A stretch of 64,000 bases of DNA from Vanilla planifolia (Eukaryota > Streptophyta > Magnoliopsida > Asparagales > Orchidaceae), in contig CM043875.1 of NCBI GenBank assembly GCA_023846275.1, positions 41,136,633 to 41,200,632 on the forward strand. Direction: 5' to 3'. The translations under genes and the position numbers were made by a program. Positions 13,328-27,800 of the stretch are shown here, in pieces. The notes under the pieces are model-generated. The model saw nothing but the letters and a program-made list of their open reading frames with translations. It was not told where the DNA came from and made no database searches. Position 1 is the first letter of the stretch, and the number at the start of each line of letters is the position of its first letter.

Positions 13328-13403
13328 GGGATTCACGTTGTATCTTTTGTTAGGCTTATGCCTCTTTTGAATCAAAAAAAAAAAGGTTAACCTAAATAAC
13401 ATG

Positions 13404-13572
13404 CCAAAGGATCCATAAAACATTGGACCATAAGATGTTACAATATCAACCCAAAAGAGTTTATAATATCAGACCAAAAAGATCTTATAACATTGGTTTA
13501 GAAAAGCCTATAATACTAAGCCAAAGGATCTTACAAAACACCTGATCAAAAGATCGTATAACTAGCTAAAAG
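13404..13572. repeat. degenerate 23-24 bp minisatellite next to the LINE
   Basis: About seven diverged units begin with ccaaaggat, ccataagat, ccaaaagag, ccaaaaaga, ccaaaggat or tcaaaagat, each followed by a ttataa(c/t)att-like block. It starts 20 nt after the LINE poly(A). Confidence 0.6.
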
Positions 13573-15825
13573 AATAATAATATATGTACGAAATACAAAG
13601 TCTTAATAATAAGACAAAAAGAAAAACACATAAAGCTGAGTCATAGAATCTTATAACTCAAATACAATTAAGCAAGAAAACACATGAATAATATAGTAAA
13701 GTAATGAATAGTAAATTCCAATGTAGCTCGATTAATGAAGGCTTGGAAAATGATTTATACTTGAATCTTGCAAGCTTCAACTTTACTTCCCTTATCAATG
13801 ATGATCTTAATAGATAGGTCTTCACATAGATATGTAAGTGAACATTAGTTTTTAACACAATATTTGGAACCCTTTTTATAAGGTTTACAATACTCTCAAA
13901 TGGCTCAAAACAACCCTAGTAACAAAAATCAACTTCCTAAAGAGTTAGTCAAATTAGTCATTATTTACTGATCTAAATTGGTCATATTGTGTTATTCATA
14001 GATCGTACAAGTACAATTCTATTATATACTTATTATCTAATTCATTAAACGAGTTTAACTAGTTTATTTTTTAGCAAACGAAATACAGTAATTATACAAT
14101 GATATTATTGTATATGCACAAATAATACAACTCTTTAAATCTAGATTTTCATCTCTTGGATTTTCATAATATTATATAGTATAATGACAAATTATATATG
14201 TACGAAGCCATTTACATCTATTACTCTCATTATAAATAAAAGATTATGCTCATACAATAAGTGAATTGTACTTATATAAAGCAGATTAATTTATTCAATA
14301 TTTAATTCCCATCTATTATCTCTTTAAAAAAAATATTATTTTACTAGTTTGATACATAGATTGAATATGTATGGTAAGACGAACTATAATACATGCTTAA
14401 TCGCTTAATCTGAGCACCTTATCCAATTCTACCAATGAACTTACCATACAAGTATGTTAGGAATATCATGTTGTATGAATTATAATAATTTTATATCTTC
14501 ATTTACACTTCTAAAAAAAGTCATGCATGATAAAATTATTATACATTTATGAATAGCATGTTCAATCAACTTAACCTAAGATCACTCAAATTTGATTTTG
14601 TTCAATCCCAAAGCTAATTAGTAATGTTGTACAATGAAGCCATCTTACAAGTGTGATTAGTATAATTTTTGCATACTTCAACTACTTATCTAATTTTTAA
14701 ATTTTTTTTTATTAGACTATACTAATTAACTTTAATATGTTGTTAGTTATATTTATGTGTGAATAAACTAGATGAGATGCATACTTTAAGTTTAAAACAA
14801 TGCAAATGAAAAGTTTATTTTATAAATATTTAAAATTCATACTTATTATTATTGAATCTTAGTGTCTCAAATAAATTATTATAAACTTATATTCAAATAC
14901 CAATAAATATGACATAAGTTTGTATTTTTGTTAATGTCGATTATTGTTAACACAAAAATATTATAATTAAATTTCTTGAGTCAAATGATCAAATTTTATA
15001 CATGATTGATCTATTTAACATTATGATATATAACATAAAATATTTTTAAAAATATTAATAAAAGAATATAAATTTTTTTTTATTATTAAATAAGTGATGT
15101 AAAGATCATGGATTCAATGCCCATAGAGATTGTTGTTAAATTAATTTGGATTAATTTCGCCTGAATCCCAAATTATTAGGGCTTTCAAATTAAGTATTTA
15201 ATCGGGATAGATTGGATTTAAATAAAAGCCTGTTTAAGTCAACCGAAATCAGTGCATGCTCCGATTTGGCAGGGTATGATGCAGGATTTGCAGCGCTGGT
15301 GTGGGGTCAAAACGTTGCTGGTGCATTGTTGCTTTCTTCGTTTGAGTTGAATGGTGATAGCTTAACAGTAAGGACTACAGGAGTTAGCGAGGAGAGAAGA
15401 TGGTAGGGCTGCCATCGCGTTGCCCCGACCAAGCCTTCCCTTGCAACTCGGTGTGGAAGCTCAGCTTGAGTTTCTATACGACGTCATCGCACTGGAATCG
15501 ATTTGGCGGCTCACGCGGTCACAGGAGGTATTCTTATGTGCAACATTCGTCGTGCTCTTCCATCTACAGCTCTCGCCGTTCGGCCAAAGGAATGACACAT
15601 GAGCAGGGTTAGCAAGAAGCGATAAACGAGGAAAAAGGTGAGATGAAGTTGGTCGTGTTAGGAATGATGTATGGGATTAAAAGCTATTTAACGCACAAAG
15701 GATTAAAGTTACGTTTGACAGTCACCGTGAGGTTAATTAACACTCCACTGACGTATGGCTGCGAAACGGGGGCCTGGGGGTTCACGTTGTCCATCGAAGG
15801 TTCTACTTGGTAGTTCTCCGCTCTA
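13573..15825. other. intergenic region and LHCB7 upstream region
   Basis: From 13573 to about 15190 the DNA is AT-rich and shows no gene. From about 15200 to 15825 base composition rises and short ORFs appear (for example 15212-15406), but none resembles a known protein. This part probably holds the LHCB7 promoter and 5' UTR. I see no convincing TATA box close to the start codon. A CACGTT motif lies near 15783. Confidence 0.5.
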
Positions 15826-18800
15826 ATGGCGCTGTTATTGCATCGCCTCTCCTCGCGTCCTTGGTCAGAACCATGCCCCTTCTCGTTCTCGATCTCCAGC
15901 CCGAGGACAAGCAATCGCGGGGGGCGGCGACATCGTCATCGTAGTAGAGCAGCTCCTTTCTGCGCAGCATCCTGGGAGGAGGTAAGTTCTTCCATTCTTT
16001 ACTTCCTGGGGGTTTCTCATCTTATTTTTCGCGAATTTATTGCGGACTATATGCTGTTGGTCATAAATTTCTGTTGTTCAGCTTGCTGGGGTTCTCATTC
16101 TCTCCGCAATTCCTTTCACGGCTGTAAAGGCCGTGGCAAACAGTTCGCTAGGTGAGAAACTTCGCCGTAGGCTGGAGGAGTCAAAGAAGGCTGCACAAGA
16201 GAGTTCTTCCAGGTTCAAGGAGCTTTCCCGCCATGCTAGAGAAGCAAGGTTACTTATTCACGAAGCAGTAGAACTTCCCGATTTTTGAGCAATTTCCGTG
16301 CGTTAATCTACTTCTGTCTAGCTTAAAAAGCAGCTTTGAGAAATTTAATCCTTTCTACTGTAAAGTCTTGTTATTCCAAGTAATCTACAATAGTATTTTA
16401 GCCTTTGTTATTTTCTTGTATGCAGTAACATATATTAGCTAATCTATGAAATTGGAATAAAATTAGCCCTGTCTGCATAACAATTTATGAAGCATCCTTA
16501 TTTTTTAGCATCAGGATGGTGGAGATAAAGTTTGATTTCACGAGAAGAATGATATTAAAATTACAGTGATGAATTTATCAAATATGATGGAGTGAACTTA
16601 TTGTAGTTTGCATTGAAGGAACAACAAATGATCCATATTATGACTTAGATGCAATTAAATGGAATAGAGATGGAAAAAAGAAATTCTCATAGTAGGAAAC
16701 AAAACTATTTATTAAAGAAGAAAATGTTGAAGAAGAGGAAGCTCTCTCTTCAAGGAGGTATAGATCCTCTTCAAAAGTCTAGCAACTATGGAGGCATCAA
16801 GGAAGACAAAAGTGATATCAATAGCAATGCCCTCTTCATATGCGGTACCATTATAGTGCAGTCCCTCTTTTAGGGTTTTGTAGAGAAAGAAGAGAAATTA
16901 AAAGGAGGGGAAGGAGACGGTAATTGATCTACTTGATTGGTATCCAATTGGTATTCTTGAAGTGACGTGTTCTCTCCATAGGTTTTTGTGAAGAAAAACT
17001 AAAGGAGTCTGGCCTCCTCGAGGTTTTTGGTGGTGAACAAGGGAAACTAAAAGGAGACTCAAGAGGGAAGGAGGTCGTAGTTGTCTTACTTGGTTGGTAT
17101 CCTAGAGGTGATGTGGCCTCTGCATAGTTTTCATTAAAGAGAAAGTAGAGGAGTGCCTACTCTTATTGGGTTTTAGAGTGGAAGAATAGAAATAGAAAAA
17201 AAAAATCAAGAGTAAAGGAGGCCACAATTGACCTATCTAGTTGTTATTTTGGAGATGATATGACTTAGGTTTTAGTGAAGAGAAAATAGATGAGGATGAG
17301 GATGAGAGAGAAAGAGAGTTTGAGTGAGGGAGCCATGGTTAGGATAGATATGAAATAGCTTGTGGATCCCATCTTGGGTTGTGGACATTAGACTAATTCA
17401 TTTGTTTTTTTTTTATATTTTTTAGGATAAGGTATCATTTTGGAGTTGTTGGTTGCAATCAAGCAACACACATTCTTAAATAACTATACAATGCTTTATC
17501 AACAACTAGTTGCCATAAGTAGAAAGGGTTTGAATGAGTGAGGGATGGATGGTCAGGATAGATATGGGAGAGCTTGTGGATCCCATCTAGGTGTTATTTA
17601 GATATTAGATTGATTCGTTTGTTTTATTTTTTAGGTTTTTAGGATAAAGTATTACTTCAAAGTTGATGATTGGCATCAAAGAACAAATCATATAATGCAT
17701 TATCATTTAGTTAGTTGTCATAAGCTCGTGTAGGTTACATCAAGTTATCCTCTCATTTATTTGTGTTTAGCATTTATGAACTATTTGCCTTGCATAATAT
17801 TATAATGTTTAGTTACATCGTAATACATCATATGTATGTAAAATAGTTCATGCCACAAAATTGTTTAATTAAGTTGTCTTGCTTTTCCATTACTCCTATA
17901 TTCAGTTGTAAACATGCCTCAAAACTTTCTTCCTTTAAGCCATTTTCCATTGAGCTTGTCTTGATTATGGTCCTTCTGTATAAGAAAATTGTCATATTGT
18001 CTGTGGTTTCATCCTAGATCTTTGCACGTGGAAGTATGCACATTATTTTTATATAAAAATAATAAAATAAATAAAAATATAAAATTTATGGTCCAAAGTT
18101 GTTTTTAAATAACTTTTTGAAAAGTTGTTTCAATTCAAAAAATTATTTTCTAAAAAGCTGTTGCTAAATAGGAAAAGTTCCTGTCTCAGTCCAAAAGACT
18201 ACATTCTCGGTTCAACGCTAGTTGGCTTCGGTGGGTTTTTGCTGGTCTGATCTAAGTTGGTGGGTGGGTGCAATGTCAGTGGACCTATGTGCGCTCACAG
18301 GTTGTACAAACAATTCTGTGGATAGGTCGAACTTGTGGTCGATGAGGCGTTGGTGGATTTTGGGGGCATTCACTAGTTGCGCAAACAATGTTGCTGATTG
18401 GTCTATCTAGTTGGTCGGAGTGGTTGGTGGATTCGGGTCCTTTTGTTGGTCGTATGAACCAGCGATCCAAAACTGGCCTGGAAGACCTGTTTGTTGATCC
18501 TTTTCAGTTGAACATGATCTAAGTGGGTTGTTGTAGGGTCAGGTCAGGTTGTTGACAATAGGAGACAACGGATGGTGGTGCCTTAAGAATGGGCTAACTG
18601 GGGCATTTTTTGGTCCTTTTTGTGTTTCTAGCGTGAAGTTTAAGTTTAGAATTTAGTTTTAGGTTTTATCTTAACTCTGCACATGAAAAATAAATATCTT
18701 GATTGTCTAGAAGTACTAATACTTGTTTGAGTAGCTCTTGGGGTCGAAAACCTTGACCAGTGTCTTTACCAATAGGTAATTAGTTTATTTTACACCTTGG

Positions 18801-21800
18801 GTGTTTCATTCATCATACATAATGCAATGCTTATATGATAGCTTGAATCACTTATCGATTATGATAAGGTTTTTCGTCCATCTTCATTATTTCATTTTGC
18901 ATGTAATGAACACACTCGAAACCCCTTCCCATTTCAGCTTCTTTGATAGTACGTGGATGCAAATTGCCAATTGATCACCTATAATGCTTTGGAGTTCCAT
19001 TTACATTTCTTCAAGAATGGATGATAACTTGACTCAAAGATTGAAGGTCATTCAAATTAGAATTTTTCAGCTTAGACCAATGAATTACTAGTTCATCATG
19101 TGCTAACCTCAAATGAAAGAATTACAAGTATGTTCCAATTCTAGTTTGTATGGAAACTCTAAGATCAATTTGATCAAGCTTGATATGTGCTTTAAACATC
19201 TACATTTTTTGTATAGTTGTATTTATTTCAAATTAAATTGGTATGACATGTTTAGCATATAGATGCATGCATTAATGCATTCATATTATTTTCATATTTA
19301 GGCATGCTTAAAGGCATGTATATGTGTGTATAAATAGTTATTGAATATTAATTGATTTTGGCATAGATTAAGATCAGATTATTTTATCAATGAGTTAAGT
19401 CAAAATTGAAATAAGATAAGATCAAGCTCCAACCTTTGTAGTTTAGATTACAATAGGATTTAATTGAATAGTTTTGAACCAATCTTTATTCTTGGTTGGA
19501 TTTGTTGAAGGCTACATAATTAACTACTTTATCTCTATGGGTTTCATCACTTTAGAAATTTTGGGTAATGGAAGAAGGCATCATTATTGCGTCAACATAG
19601 ACATGAAAATTGGTAGAAACTATGAAGGAAATAATGCAAAACTAGCAATATGCATGATCAATTATGTGCATGTGCAATATGAAAATGTGAAACAATTTTG
19701 CTCTTGTGCAATGTCACATACAATGCTTATCTTCAATCTATGCACCTTAAAAAGAATAGAAAATTTTTAAAATGATAAATTCAATGGAGAGAAAGAAGAC
19801 ACCCTCTCCCCTACCGCACACACACACACATAAACCTCCAAGTTGGGCACTTGGTCTGGGTTAAGAACTATGGGATCCATTGCATGACCCATTAAAGATA
19901 ACAATTCACCTTTCCCCAACTAGATTGCGGTATTTTAGAATTTTGACTCTAGTTTGAAGTGATGTCAAGCACCTTTTTGAAGGGCTAGAGCCTTTTTCTA
20001 TGGTTTGCATCAAACTTAATGACTTCCTTGCGATTAGTTATTCTAGATGGGGGCTTACATGGGACAAAGATCTAAGAAAAAAGATGAGCCTTCTACTCTT
20101 TCTTGCTTCTTCTCTGCAACTCCTCTTTGCACTCCCTTCTCAATCCTAGAACTCTTGACTTGTTAGTGAGAGAAATGGAATATACACAAATTGGCTTTAA
20201 GGAGTTTTTCTCCCTCTTGGGTTGAGAGGAAGGAAATGGAAAGCATTGGAGTAAGCTTGAGGTGAGGTTAAATGAACTTGAATGCAACAATTGAGGGTTT
20301 ATATATCTCATGAATGATCACGTGATAGTCATGTGAGTCTAGTTAGCATAGTTACAATTTTAGGAAGGTCAATGGTTATAACTATTTATCATCGAGAGTC
20401 AGTCAGCTATTGTTGGGATGTTAAAAGTAGTTGGTTGTTAATTCTATGACACTATTTGATATCAATGCATTCTTTCTAATATGGCATGAAGGTGTTCAAG
20501 ACTTTGGCATTTAGAGCTGATTGGATTGACAACTACCTTAGGAAGCAATTCCCAATAGTCGTCTTAGTCCTTTTGGGCCATTACTTTTGCTTTTTGCTAG
20601 AGTTGGTCTCGATAATTGCATAAGAGAACTTTATATGGGCTTGTTATTTATTGTTTTGGGGTCAACAATTTATGAGGGCAATATATCTATTTCTAATATG
20701 AAGATTTCAGTTTTCCATAATACTAAAAAAAAGATGTACGAAACATGCTTTGAGCATATTCTTCTCTTGAGAATGTTATTAATTGAGTCTCAAACATATT
20801 GTTGAAAGCTAAGACGACATTACTTAATCAAATATTGTAAGGAAAATTTTAAAATAATATGGGCATCTCATGATAACCTTCCATGAAGTCATCAAATTTG
20901 CTACATTCTCAATGGAGGTGGCATGCAACATCAGAGGAAGCCTATAAAAGTCAAAGAATGCCAATGAAGCTTCACTAATTTATGGTTAAAAGGTGTTAGC
21001 AAAGACCTAAAAACTATGAGAGCATATTTGATAAGATCAATTTTGCTAGAGTTTGCATGTTATTCTTACATTATTTGTATGAAAAGTATGATGTAGCAAA
21101 ATTGTCAACAATGCCGACAATGGCCCATGATTCTTAGCAACATTGGTTTTGACACATGGAGCCATGCTCAAGGTGTTTTATTTCGGAATTGCATAGCTTG
21201 GCTTTGAATTTTTCGGATACTCTACATGACATGCATTGCTTCATTTAAGAGGGATACATGCTACTCTAAAATATTTCACAAGGAAAGAGTAGCAATTTTA
21301 CGAGTTCATGGGTTCCTTTTATCTGAGATGATCTGTCATTCATATTAGTTTTCTTTTCAGTCGAAACATGTCGATGTGTTTATAGGATCTTGCTTCTAAA
21401 GTTGTCATTGTACTAGATTGAAGAGAAACTTGAATAGAGTACATATTGTAAAACATGGATAAAAAAAAAATACGATACTACCATCCTTCCTTTTCTCTGT
21501 TTTCAAAACTCCAACTTGAATTAGAGATTATAACTGTATTGCCTATCAAAATCTCCTCATTACAAGATGCATATGTTGGATTTATTGAACACAATCCTAT
21601 TAGATAAATGTGGAAAACAATATAATACAACTTATTCTAATTAAAGACTTTAAATAGTAGAATCTTGTATTTACAGGATCTTAAACTCTTCGAATAGGGG
21701 AGATAATCTACTTTTCCTCCAATATAATACAACTTATTCTTTCCTTATCTGCTTAAAGGTGTTCAAGTGAGTTTTCTGACTTGTCAAAAGGTTTTGGAGA

Positions 21801-24800
21801 ACTAGACTAAATGCTGGGTTCGTGCTTTCAAGGCTAGGTTAAGTGTAATGGTAGCTTGCCTTTATACTTTGTAAATTCTCTTAGTATCGTTTTCGTGAAT
21901 TCTAAGAATAATTCCTCAATTGTTGGTAGGGGATTTGGGAGTTCTCTTGAGAGATTTTAACTTGTTGCTTAATCAAGCTAATCGTTTTCCTCCACTTTTC
22001 TTATGGAGACATTTCTTGACTTCCTTGAGTAATATTTCCTCTTGGGAAGTTTTATGTTGTTTCTCGAGACCTCCCAAATAGGTCACAAGGTCTCAAAGTT
22101 TCTCGAGCTTATTTCTTGATTTAATTAGAATGATCTTGGATAATAAGAAAGAATGAATGCCTGACATGAAAAATTTAGTTTGTTGGGTGTTTTTTGACTC
22201 CACCTTCAATCAGGCATATTAGTCACAAAAATTCTTTTTCAAAATTTATTTAGAGCTTTGCCTTGATGGTGGCTAATATTGATTCTCTGATTATTAATTT
22301 CACTTGGAAATAGATCCTGAAGCGAATCTAGATTCTCGAGTGCTTTTGCATGTTTTGGGCCTCAATGTTTTGATTTATATATGTTCTTTGAGAGTAACCT
22401 TTGGAGTTGGGGTGGATTTTCTTAAGAAGTTTGCATTGACTCCAATGCTAAGCAGTTTCCCAGATAGATATGCATAAACCTTTGGAGTTCATTTGAGAGC
22501 TCCGTAGTGTATGCTGAAATTATTTCATGAGATGGAAGTGACAAATCCAAATATTGAGCTGGAAATGGGCAGCTTGAGAAGTATAGGACCATTCCTTTGG
22601 GCAATGTCAGGGGTATCTTTTACTTTCTCAAACAAAGCTTTGTCACAAAATCTTTTATTACTGTGCGGCATCGAAATATGCTCTTCGTAGCTCTTTAGCA
22701 AAGACTTCCTCCAGCCAATTGATGCCAGAAAATGGTTCTCTTGCTCAAAACATGTTTGTTGTTGTCAACTAAACTTACTTCTAAATCATCATTAATTTTT
22801 AAAATTTTGACTTCTTCTTGAAATTTGTTTGGTGCCAAAATTTGCATTGACATCATTGAACAATGGAATCATTTCAATGTTAAAAACCTACCATTTTTTT
22901 AGAATATTAAATGTTCTATTTTATTTACTATTTGCTTATTTCTCTTAGGTACTGCTTTAATTGTTTCTTGAAAATATTTTGTTATTGTACTGTTTTGTCA
23001 CCTAATTTGAAATTGTTACAACCTTGTGTTTGATGAGTCAAGCATAAATGTTTATATCTCATATGGGCTTACTTTAAGTGAAATTGTTAATATTCAATTA
23101 AGTCAAGCCATGAACTTTAAATGTAAAAAATAGTGGTCTTCAAGACTCTTGGAGTAATGGCAAGCTTCAAGGAAATTGAAGACATGCACTAAAATTTTTA
23201 TACTTAAATTTTTCTTTATTTTTCTTGAATCTGATATGTCCAAATTTTGAGATGAAGTGACACACTAATAGTATTAATATTTCAAAATATTATAAATTTA
23301 ATAGTTGTTGAATTTTGATTTTTGGGCTAAGTATTATTGATGAAAAGTATAGACATTGGTATTTGGTTTTTTTTAAAATTATTTAGGAATTATTTTCATG
23401 AATTTTTTTTCATAGTCATTTAGGAAACTTGTAACACTATCATAATATAAAATTATTTTGGTACACTTATATTAAAAATTTTGGCACAAAAATTATCACA
23501 AAACACAATAAAACAACGTTAGTCTAGGGATTTTTCGCTGTAGCATTGGGCGGGTCAACCCGACCTGACCACTGGCTCGTCCAAACGTTTAGGAATTTAA
23601 AAAAAATATATAATAAAATAAAAATTGTTGGATTGACCCGGAAGGGGGAGCGTAGCCCAAAGGCGAAGAAAGAAGGCCGCAAGAAACGCTGAACGGAATA
23701 GGGCGAAATTAGCCCGCCGGGAAAGCTGAATGGAACAGTGCGAGATCAAGTCAACTAGGACCAAGTGATGAAATCTTGGTCGAGGAAGGGGGAGCCAACC
23801 CCAAACGGCTCAAGAGACATACGAACCGAATTCCTTATAGAGTGCAATGGAAAAGTTATTTGAGCAATGTGGGACTAAAGTCTAATTCGATAGTTAATGA
23901 TGGTGGACGGGTAAGCGTGATCCGATGGTTGAAATTAATCAAGGTAAAATGCAGGAAGCAAATGACAAGCAGGAGAATCGAACCTGACCAGATCTGCGTG
24001 AAGCCCAGATCAAGGCCGCCAAGATCCAACGGCCAGGATTGATCTCGAACGGTAAAATCAAGATTCAATCAGAAACGTCCATTTCAGGCTCCAAATCGAA
24101 CGGTGACTGCTTTTCGTCAATTACCCAAACTGCTAGTTCATTTTAGAGCCGTTTGGAGTGGATTAAGAGCTTAAATTGAGCTCTATAAATAGGGAAAGAT
24201 GAAGAACTCCTAAATGATATAATTGCTAAGTTCTCAAAGCTTTCAAATCACAATTTCGAGCAATTTCAAGTGCATACGGTGCTTCCAAAATTCACAAAGT
24301 CAAAGTTACAAGAAGGAACATGAAATTGGAGCTTTTTGCTTCAACTATTGTTAATTTTTATTCTTCCCTCTTTTCGATTTTTGAGTGTGCCTCATACTTC
24401 TTTAAATTATTGTAAGTTTATACTTTGCTGTCATTTTTGTATTTGTTTCTTTGGGTAAGGACCTCCCCGCAATTGTGCAAAAGCCCGGGGTTTGAGTTGA
24501 GCCCGGAAAAAACTCAAGTAGGTTCAGGATTAGCCGTAGGTAAAACACCAAGTAGGTTTGGGGTGAGCTGTACAAAAAACTTCGTTTGTAATTTGGTGAT
24601 TTTAGTGGTTTTTTCCCAACACCGGTTGGGGGTGAATGTAGGCTTGATTTTGAGTCGAACCACCTTAAAAATCTTTGTATACTATTTTACTACTCATTTT
24701 TATTCTTACTTAAAAGATTTAAGTTTTAATTTAAACAAAAAAATTAAAAGAAAATTTCAAAACTTTATTTACCACAATTCACTCTCCCTATTATGGGTTT

Positions 24801-27800
24801 ACTATAAGCACAAATAACTTCAAAAATTCTTTTCATTGTGGTTAGAATTAGTATTATTAAGGCAAGCATTGGAACAAATAATCTGCTAGGTTGGGTGCAT
24901 CTGGCGGTAGCTGAAGAGCAGCTATAACAAATAGATTGTCATTGATGGATTGGCATTGTAGTGATTGGAAATCAAATTTGTGCATATTGGTGTGCTTAAT
25001 TGGACCCCATTCCAATTTTGATTAACCCACAGAAATTTAAGGCATTTAGTTTCAACTATAGAGAACAAAATACTAGAGAAGGCATCCTAATTGGGTGTTA
25101 TGTAAAACAAATTAAAGCCAGATAAAAAAGAATAGCTAACTCATTTCTTTGAGATTGAAAGTAACAAGCTGTATTATGGATTTATGTTTATCAGGTAAAA
25201 ATTGGTTATCAACATAGTCTTTATATTTCAATAGTTCATCATCTTGCATGCTTTGTCCAGTACCTTAGAACTGCTAATCGGTACATTTGTTGGTAATATT
25301 CCACTTAATTGCCAATATTTCTTTTCTATAACAGCCAATGGTATGGAGTTGATCGTCCTAAATGGCTTGGTCCCATCCCATATGAGTACCCTTCTTACCT
25401 TATTGGGGAGTATCCAGGTGATTATGGCTTTGATGTGGCAGGTTTGGGCAAGGATCCATCAAATTTTCAAAGATATTTTAAGTATGTAGTACTTAGTTCT
25501 TTGAATCTTGTTAACCTTTATCTGGATTCCTGTTAGGAAGTTTACATGCTTTATACTTTTGTCAACATCTGAGCAAAGTGTTCTAAAGTTTGGATAGGAC
25601 AGGCTGTGTGTCATTTTGCCAACAGAATTTCGTTGCCTCTTAAATGCTTCTCCTTTTCTTATGCATGTATGATGGCTTATTGATTATGCACTGTATCCCT
25701 GTTTTTTCCTTAACTTTTTGGTACCATTACCACAACAAGGTAAAATGTGGACAACCTTTGAACGTTCATGATGAACTTTGTTGCTTCCCATTCCAATTAA
25801 ATTTTATTTTGATTTTTTGTTTAATTTGCTGTTAGACTAGGAATAGCAACTTAAACTGTGATGTTTTATCAATGTGCTGCAATTTTTTTCTATTTCTTCT
25901 TTACAGCTTTGAAATACTTCATGCTCGGTGGGCTATGCTTGCATCTGTTGGAGTTGTTGTTCCAGAGCTCTTAGACCTTCTTGGCATTGTGCATTTTATT
26001 GAGCCGGTGTGGTGGAGAGTTGGGTATGCTAAACTTCAGGTGAGCATATTGGAATTTGAAATTTTCATAAAACGGTTAGAAAGACTCACATGAATATGAA
26101 ATATAATATTCCTTGCTCTTACATTCATACTTATAGAGTCAGCTACTGGTACAAAACCGGATACAAAAAGGAGTTATTTGAAAGCAAATAACTCTATTAG
26201 TGTATGAGATTGCTAATGTTTTTATGCATGGCTTGTATGGAAGGTTATCATGGTTGATTGTCTTGAGAGATTTATGGTTGTCACCTTCTTAGCTATTGCA
26301 TTATTGCAGCATCCATGACTTGGATCTTGAGATATTGAGATTGTTCTTGCTGATGACTAGAATGTCTTGGCTAAGGAATTTACTAGTTGTTCATTAACAT
26401 GTTTTGTGAACCATAGTAGCGGATTATGTCTTACCTATGGTTGCATTAAACTCATCACTCATGACATTGTGCAAATATAGTTATTTTTTTTAGCTTGCAA
26501 GAGAGTGGATGGATCTATTGTATCAATGAGAGCATGATAATCAAAGATTTTTTGTTTTAAAAATGTTAAATTTAGAGTATGTGATAACACCCACAAATGT
26601 TGGTGATGAAGAAATGGATCGAGGGATCTAAGGATGAGGGACCAACAAGCACATTTGATGCATCTCACATGGGATAGTGGGGTAATGATGTTACTAATGT
26701 GTTGGATGTACTTGGAGGAAAATTAGATGGTAGGGAGGAAGGTGAAGAGATAATAGAGGAGGGTGAATGAGATATAAATGTTGGTGCAATTGCGGATAAA
26801 GGTGTTGTGAATATAGGAGGTGGTGAAGAAATGGAGGACTCAAAAATATTATCAAGGGGAATCCATTTAGGATAAATATTTGGATTACTTGAGGTTCATG
26901 TTGAAGATGATGGTGAAAGCAATTGGGCCTTCTATGAAAATAACATGATGTGATACGTATAGATGAGGTAATGGGATCAAGGCATTTGTAGCAATGATGA
27001 GAGATGGAGTGTCTTACGAAGACATGGTTTTGATTTAAGTTTGAGTTTGCAATTTTTATAATTTTTTAATCGATGATAACCTAATCACCTAAAGACTCTT
27101 CATTTTTAGTAGTTTGGTGAAAGATTAAGGCTTTAAAGGTGTTGTTAACCAAGTATGGTAATGGGCATGCGATTGACGATGTAGATTACTATTTGACAAG
27201 GCAAAATTCAATAATTGGGTGGAAGAGATGCTTGATGGAGAAGAGTTAATGCCATATAGATAATATGATTATGCCTTAGTTTTGCTAAACCAAGTTATAT
27301 GAGGTGAGTGGATGTGTTGAACGTCATGTTGTGAGAGAAAATGATGAATCCTAAGGTAATACATCATAGGAATTGAGAACAAAATATTAAGTATATTTCA
27401 ACAAGTTTTTTTTGAAGGTGTTGAACCCCGTGAGCCTTAAAGACAGCATCTTGTTTTAATAATAACAAATCTTTGAAATACATATTTTGTGATCTAACAT
27501 GTCTATTTAGTGTTGTACTTATTATCTTAAGATATTTAGACAAATGGATCACTTATTATGGTGTGGATTAAAGGAATCTTTGAAGTGATAAGCCAAGACA
27601 CTTGAAGACATGGAGTAGAACATTCATCATGATGATTCAAATATCTAGGATGTGTCCCAAGAGAGTCTACAATTACTTAAGACATATGTAAGGTTTGAAA
27701 CTTAAGTTATTAATTATTTCAAAAGCTTATATTGTACTTCACTTAGCATTTCATTTAGAAAAACATGGTTTTAATGATTTATCTTTGATAAGATGCACAA

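Larger units (their letters stand above)
7191..13384 (+). mobile_element. L1-type LINE, copy 1 (near full length, degenerate)
   Basis: A GC-rich block abruptly replaces AT-rich DNA near 7200 and ends at a 12-nt poly(A) at 13373-13384. It carries ORF1 with a CCHC zinc knuckle, and ORF2 with AP-endonuclease, reverse transcriptase, zf-RVT-like and RNase H domains. That domain order identifies a plant L1 lineage. A tandem 16-bp purine-rich repeat sits at the 5' edge (about 7222-7258), possibly part of the promoter region. No clear target duplication was found. Both ORFs carry disabling changes, so the copy is not autonomous. Confidence 0.92.
16249..25334 (+). other. LHCB7 intron 2 (9.1 kb)
   Basis: The donor AAG|GTTACT follows a phase-2 codon and the acceptor ACAG precedes CCAATGG; the joined codon gives Ser before the conserved QWYG. 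The intron contains a three-unit tandem repeat (16863-17300), a 205-bp tandem duplication (17315-17725) and an LTR-like sequence (23626-24812). A possible minus-strand LTR promoter (TATATAAACC near 20300) is also present. Everything else is AT-rich with no recognised coding domain. Confidence 0.85.

Noticed and set aside
7159-13397. Possible target duplication of LINE copy 1 (GGTTAA..CCTTAAAT at 7159-7177 versus GGTTAACCTAAAT at 13385-13397)
   Set aside because: The match needs a 5-nt gap, and the left copy does not touch the GC-rich element boundary near 7200.
15212-15612. Overlapping ORFs just upstream of LHCB7
   Set aside because: No domain is recognised, frames change and no splice link to LHCB7 exon 1 is apparent; treated as upstream/promoter region.
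24425-24817. 130-codon ORF at 24.4-24.8 kb
   Set aside because: It coincides with the U5-like part of an LTR remnant and has no protein similarity.
26640-27030. Possible FAR1/MULE-type transposase remnant in LHCB7 intron 4
   Set aside because: Only a short acidic stretch followed by an FYENN-like motif resembles FAR1 proteins, with stops nearby; not enough to separate from chance.
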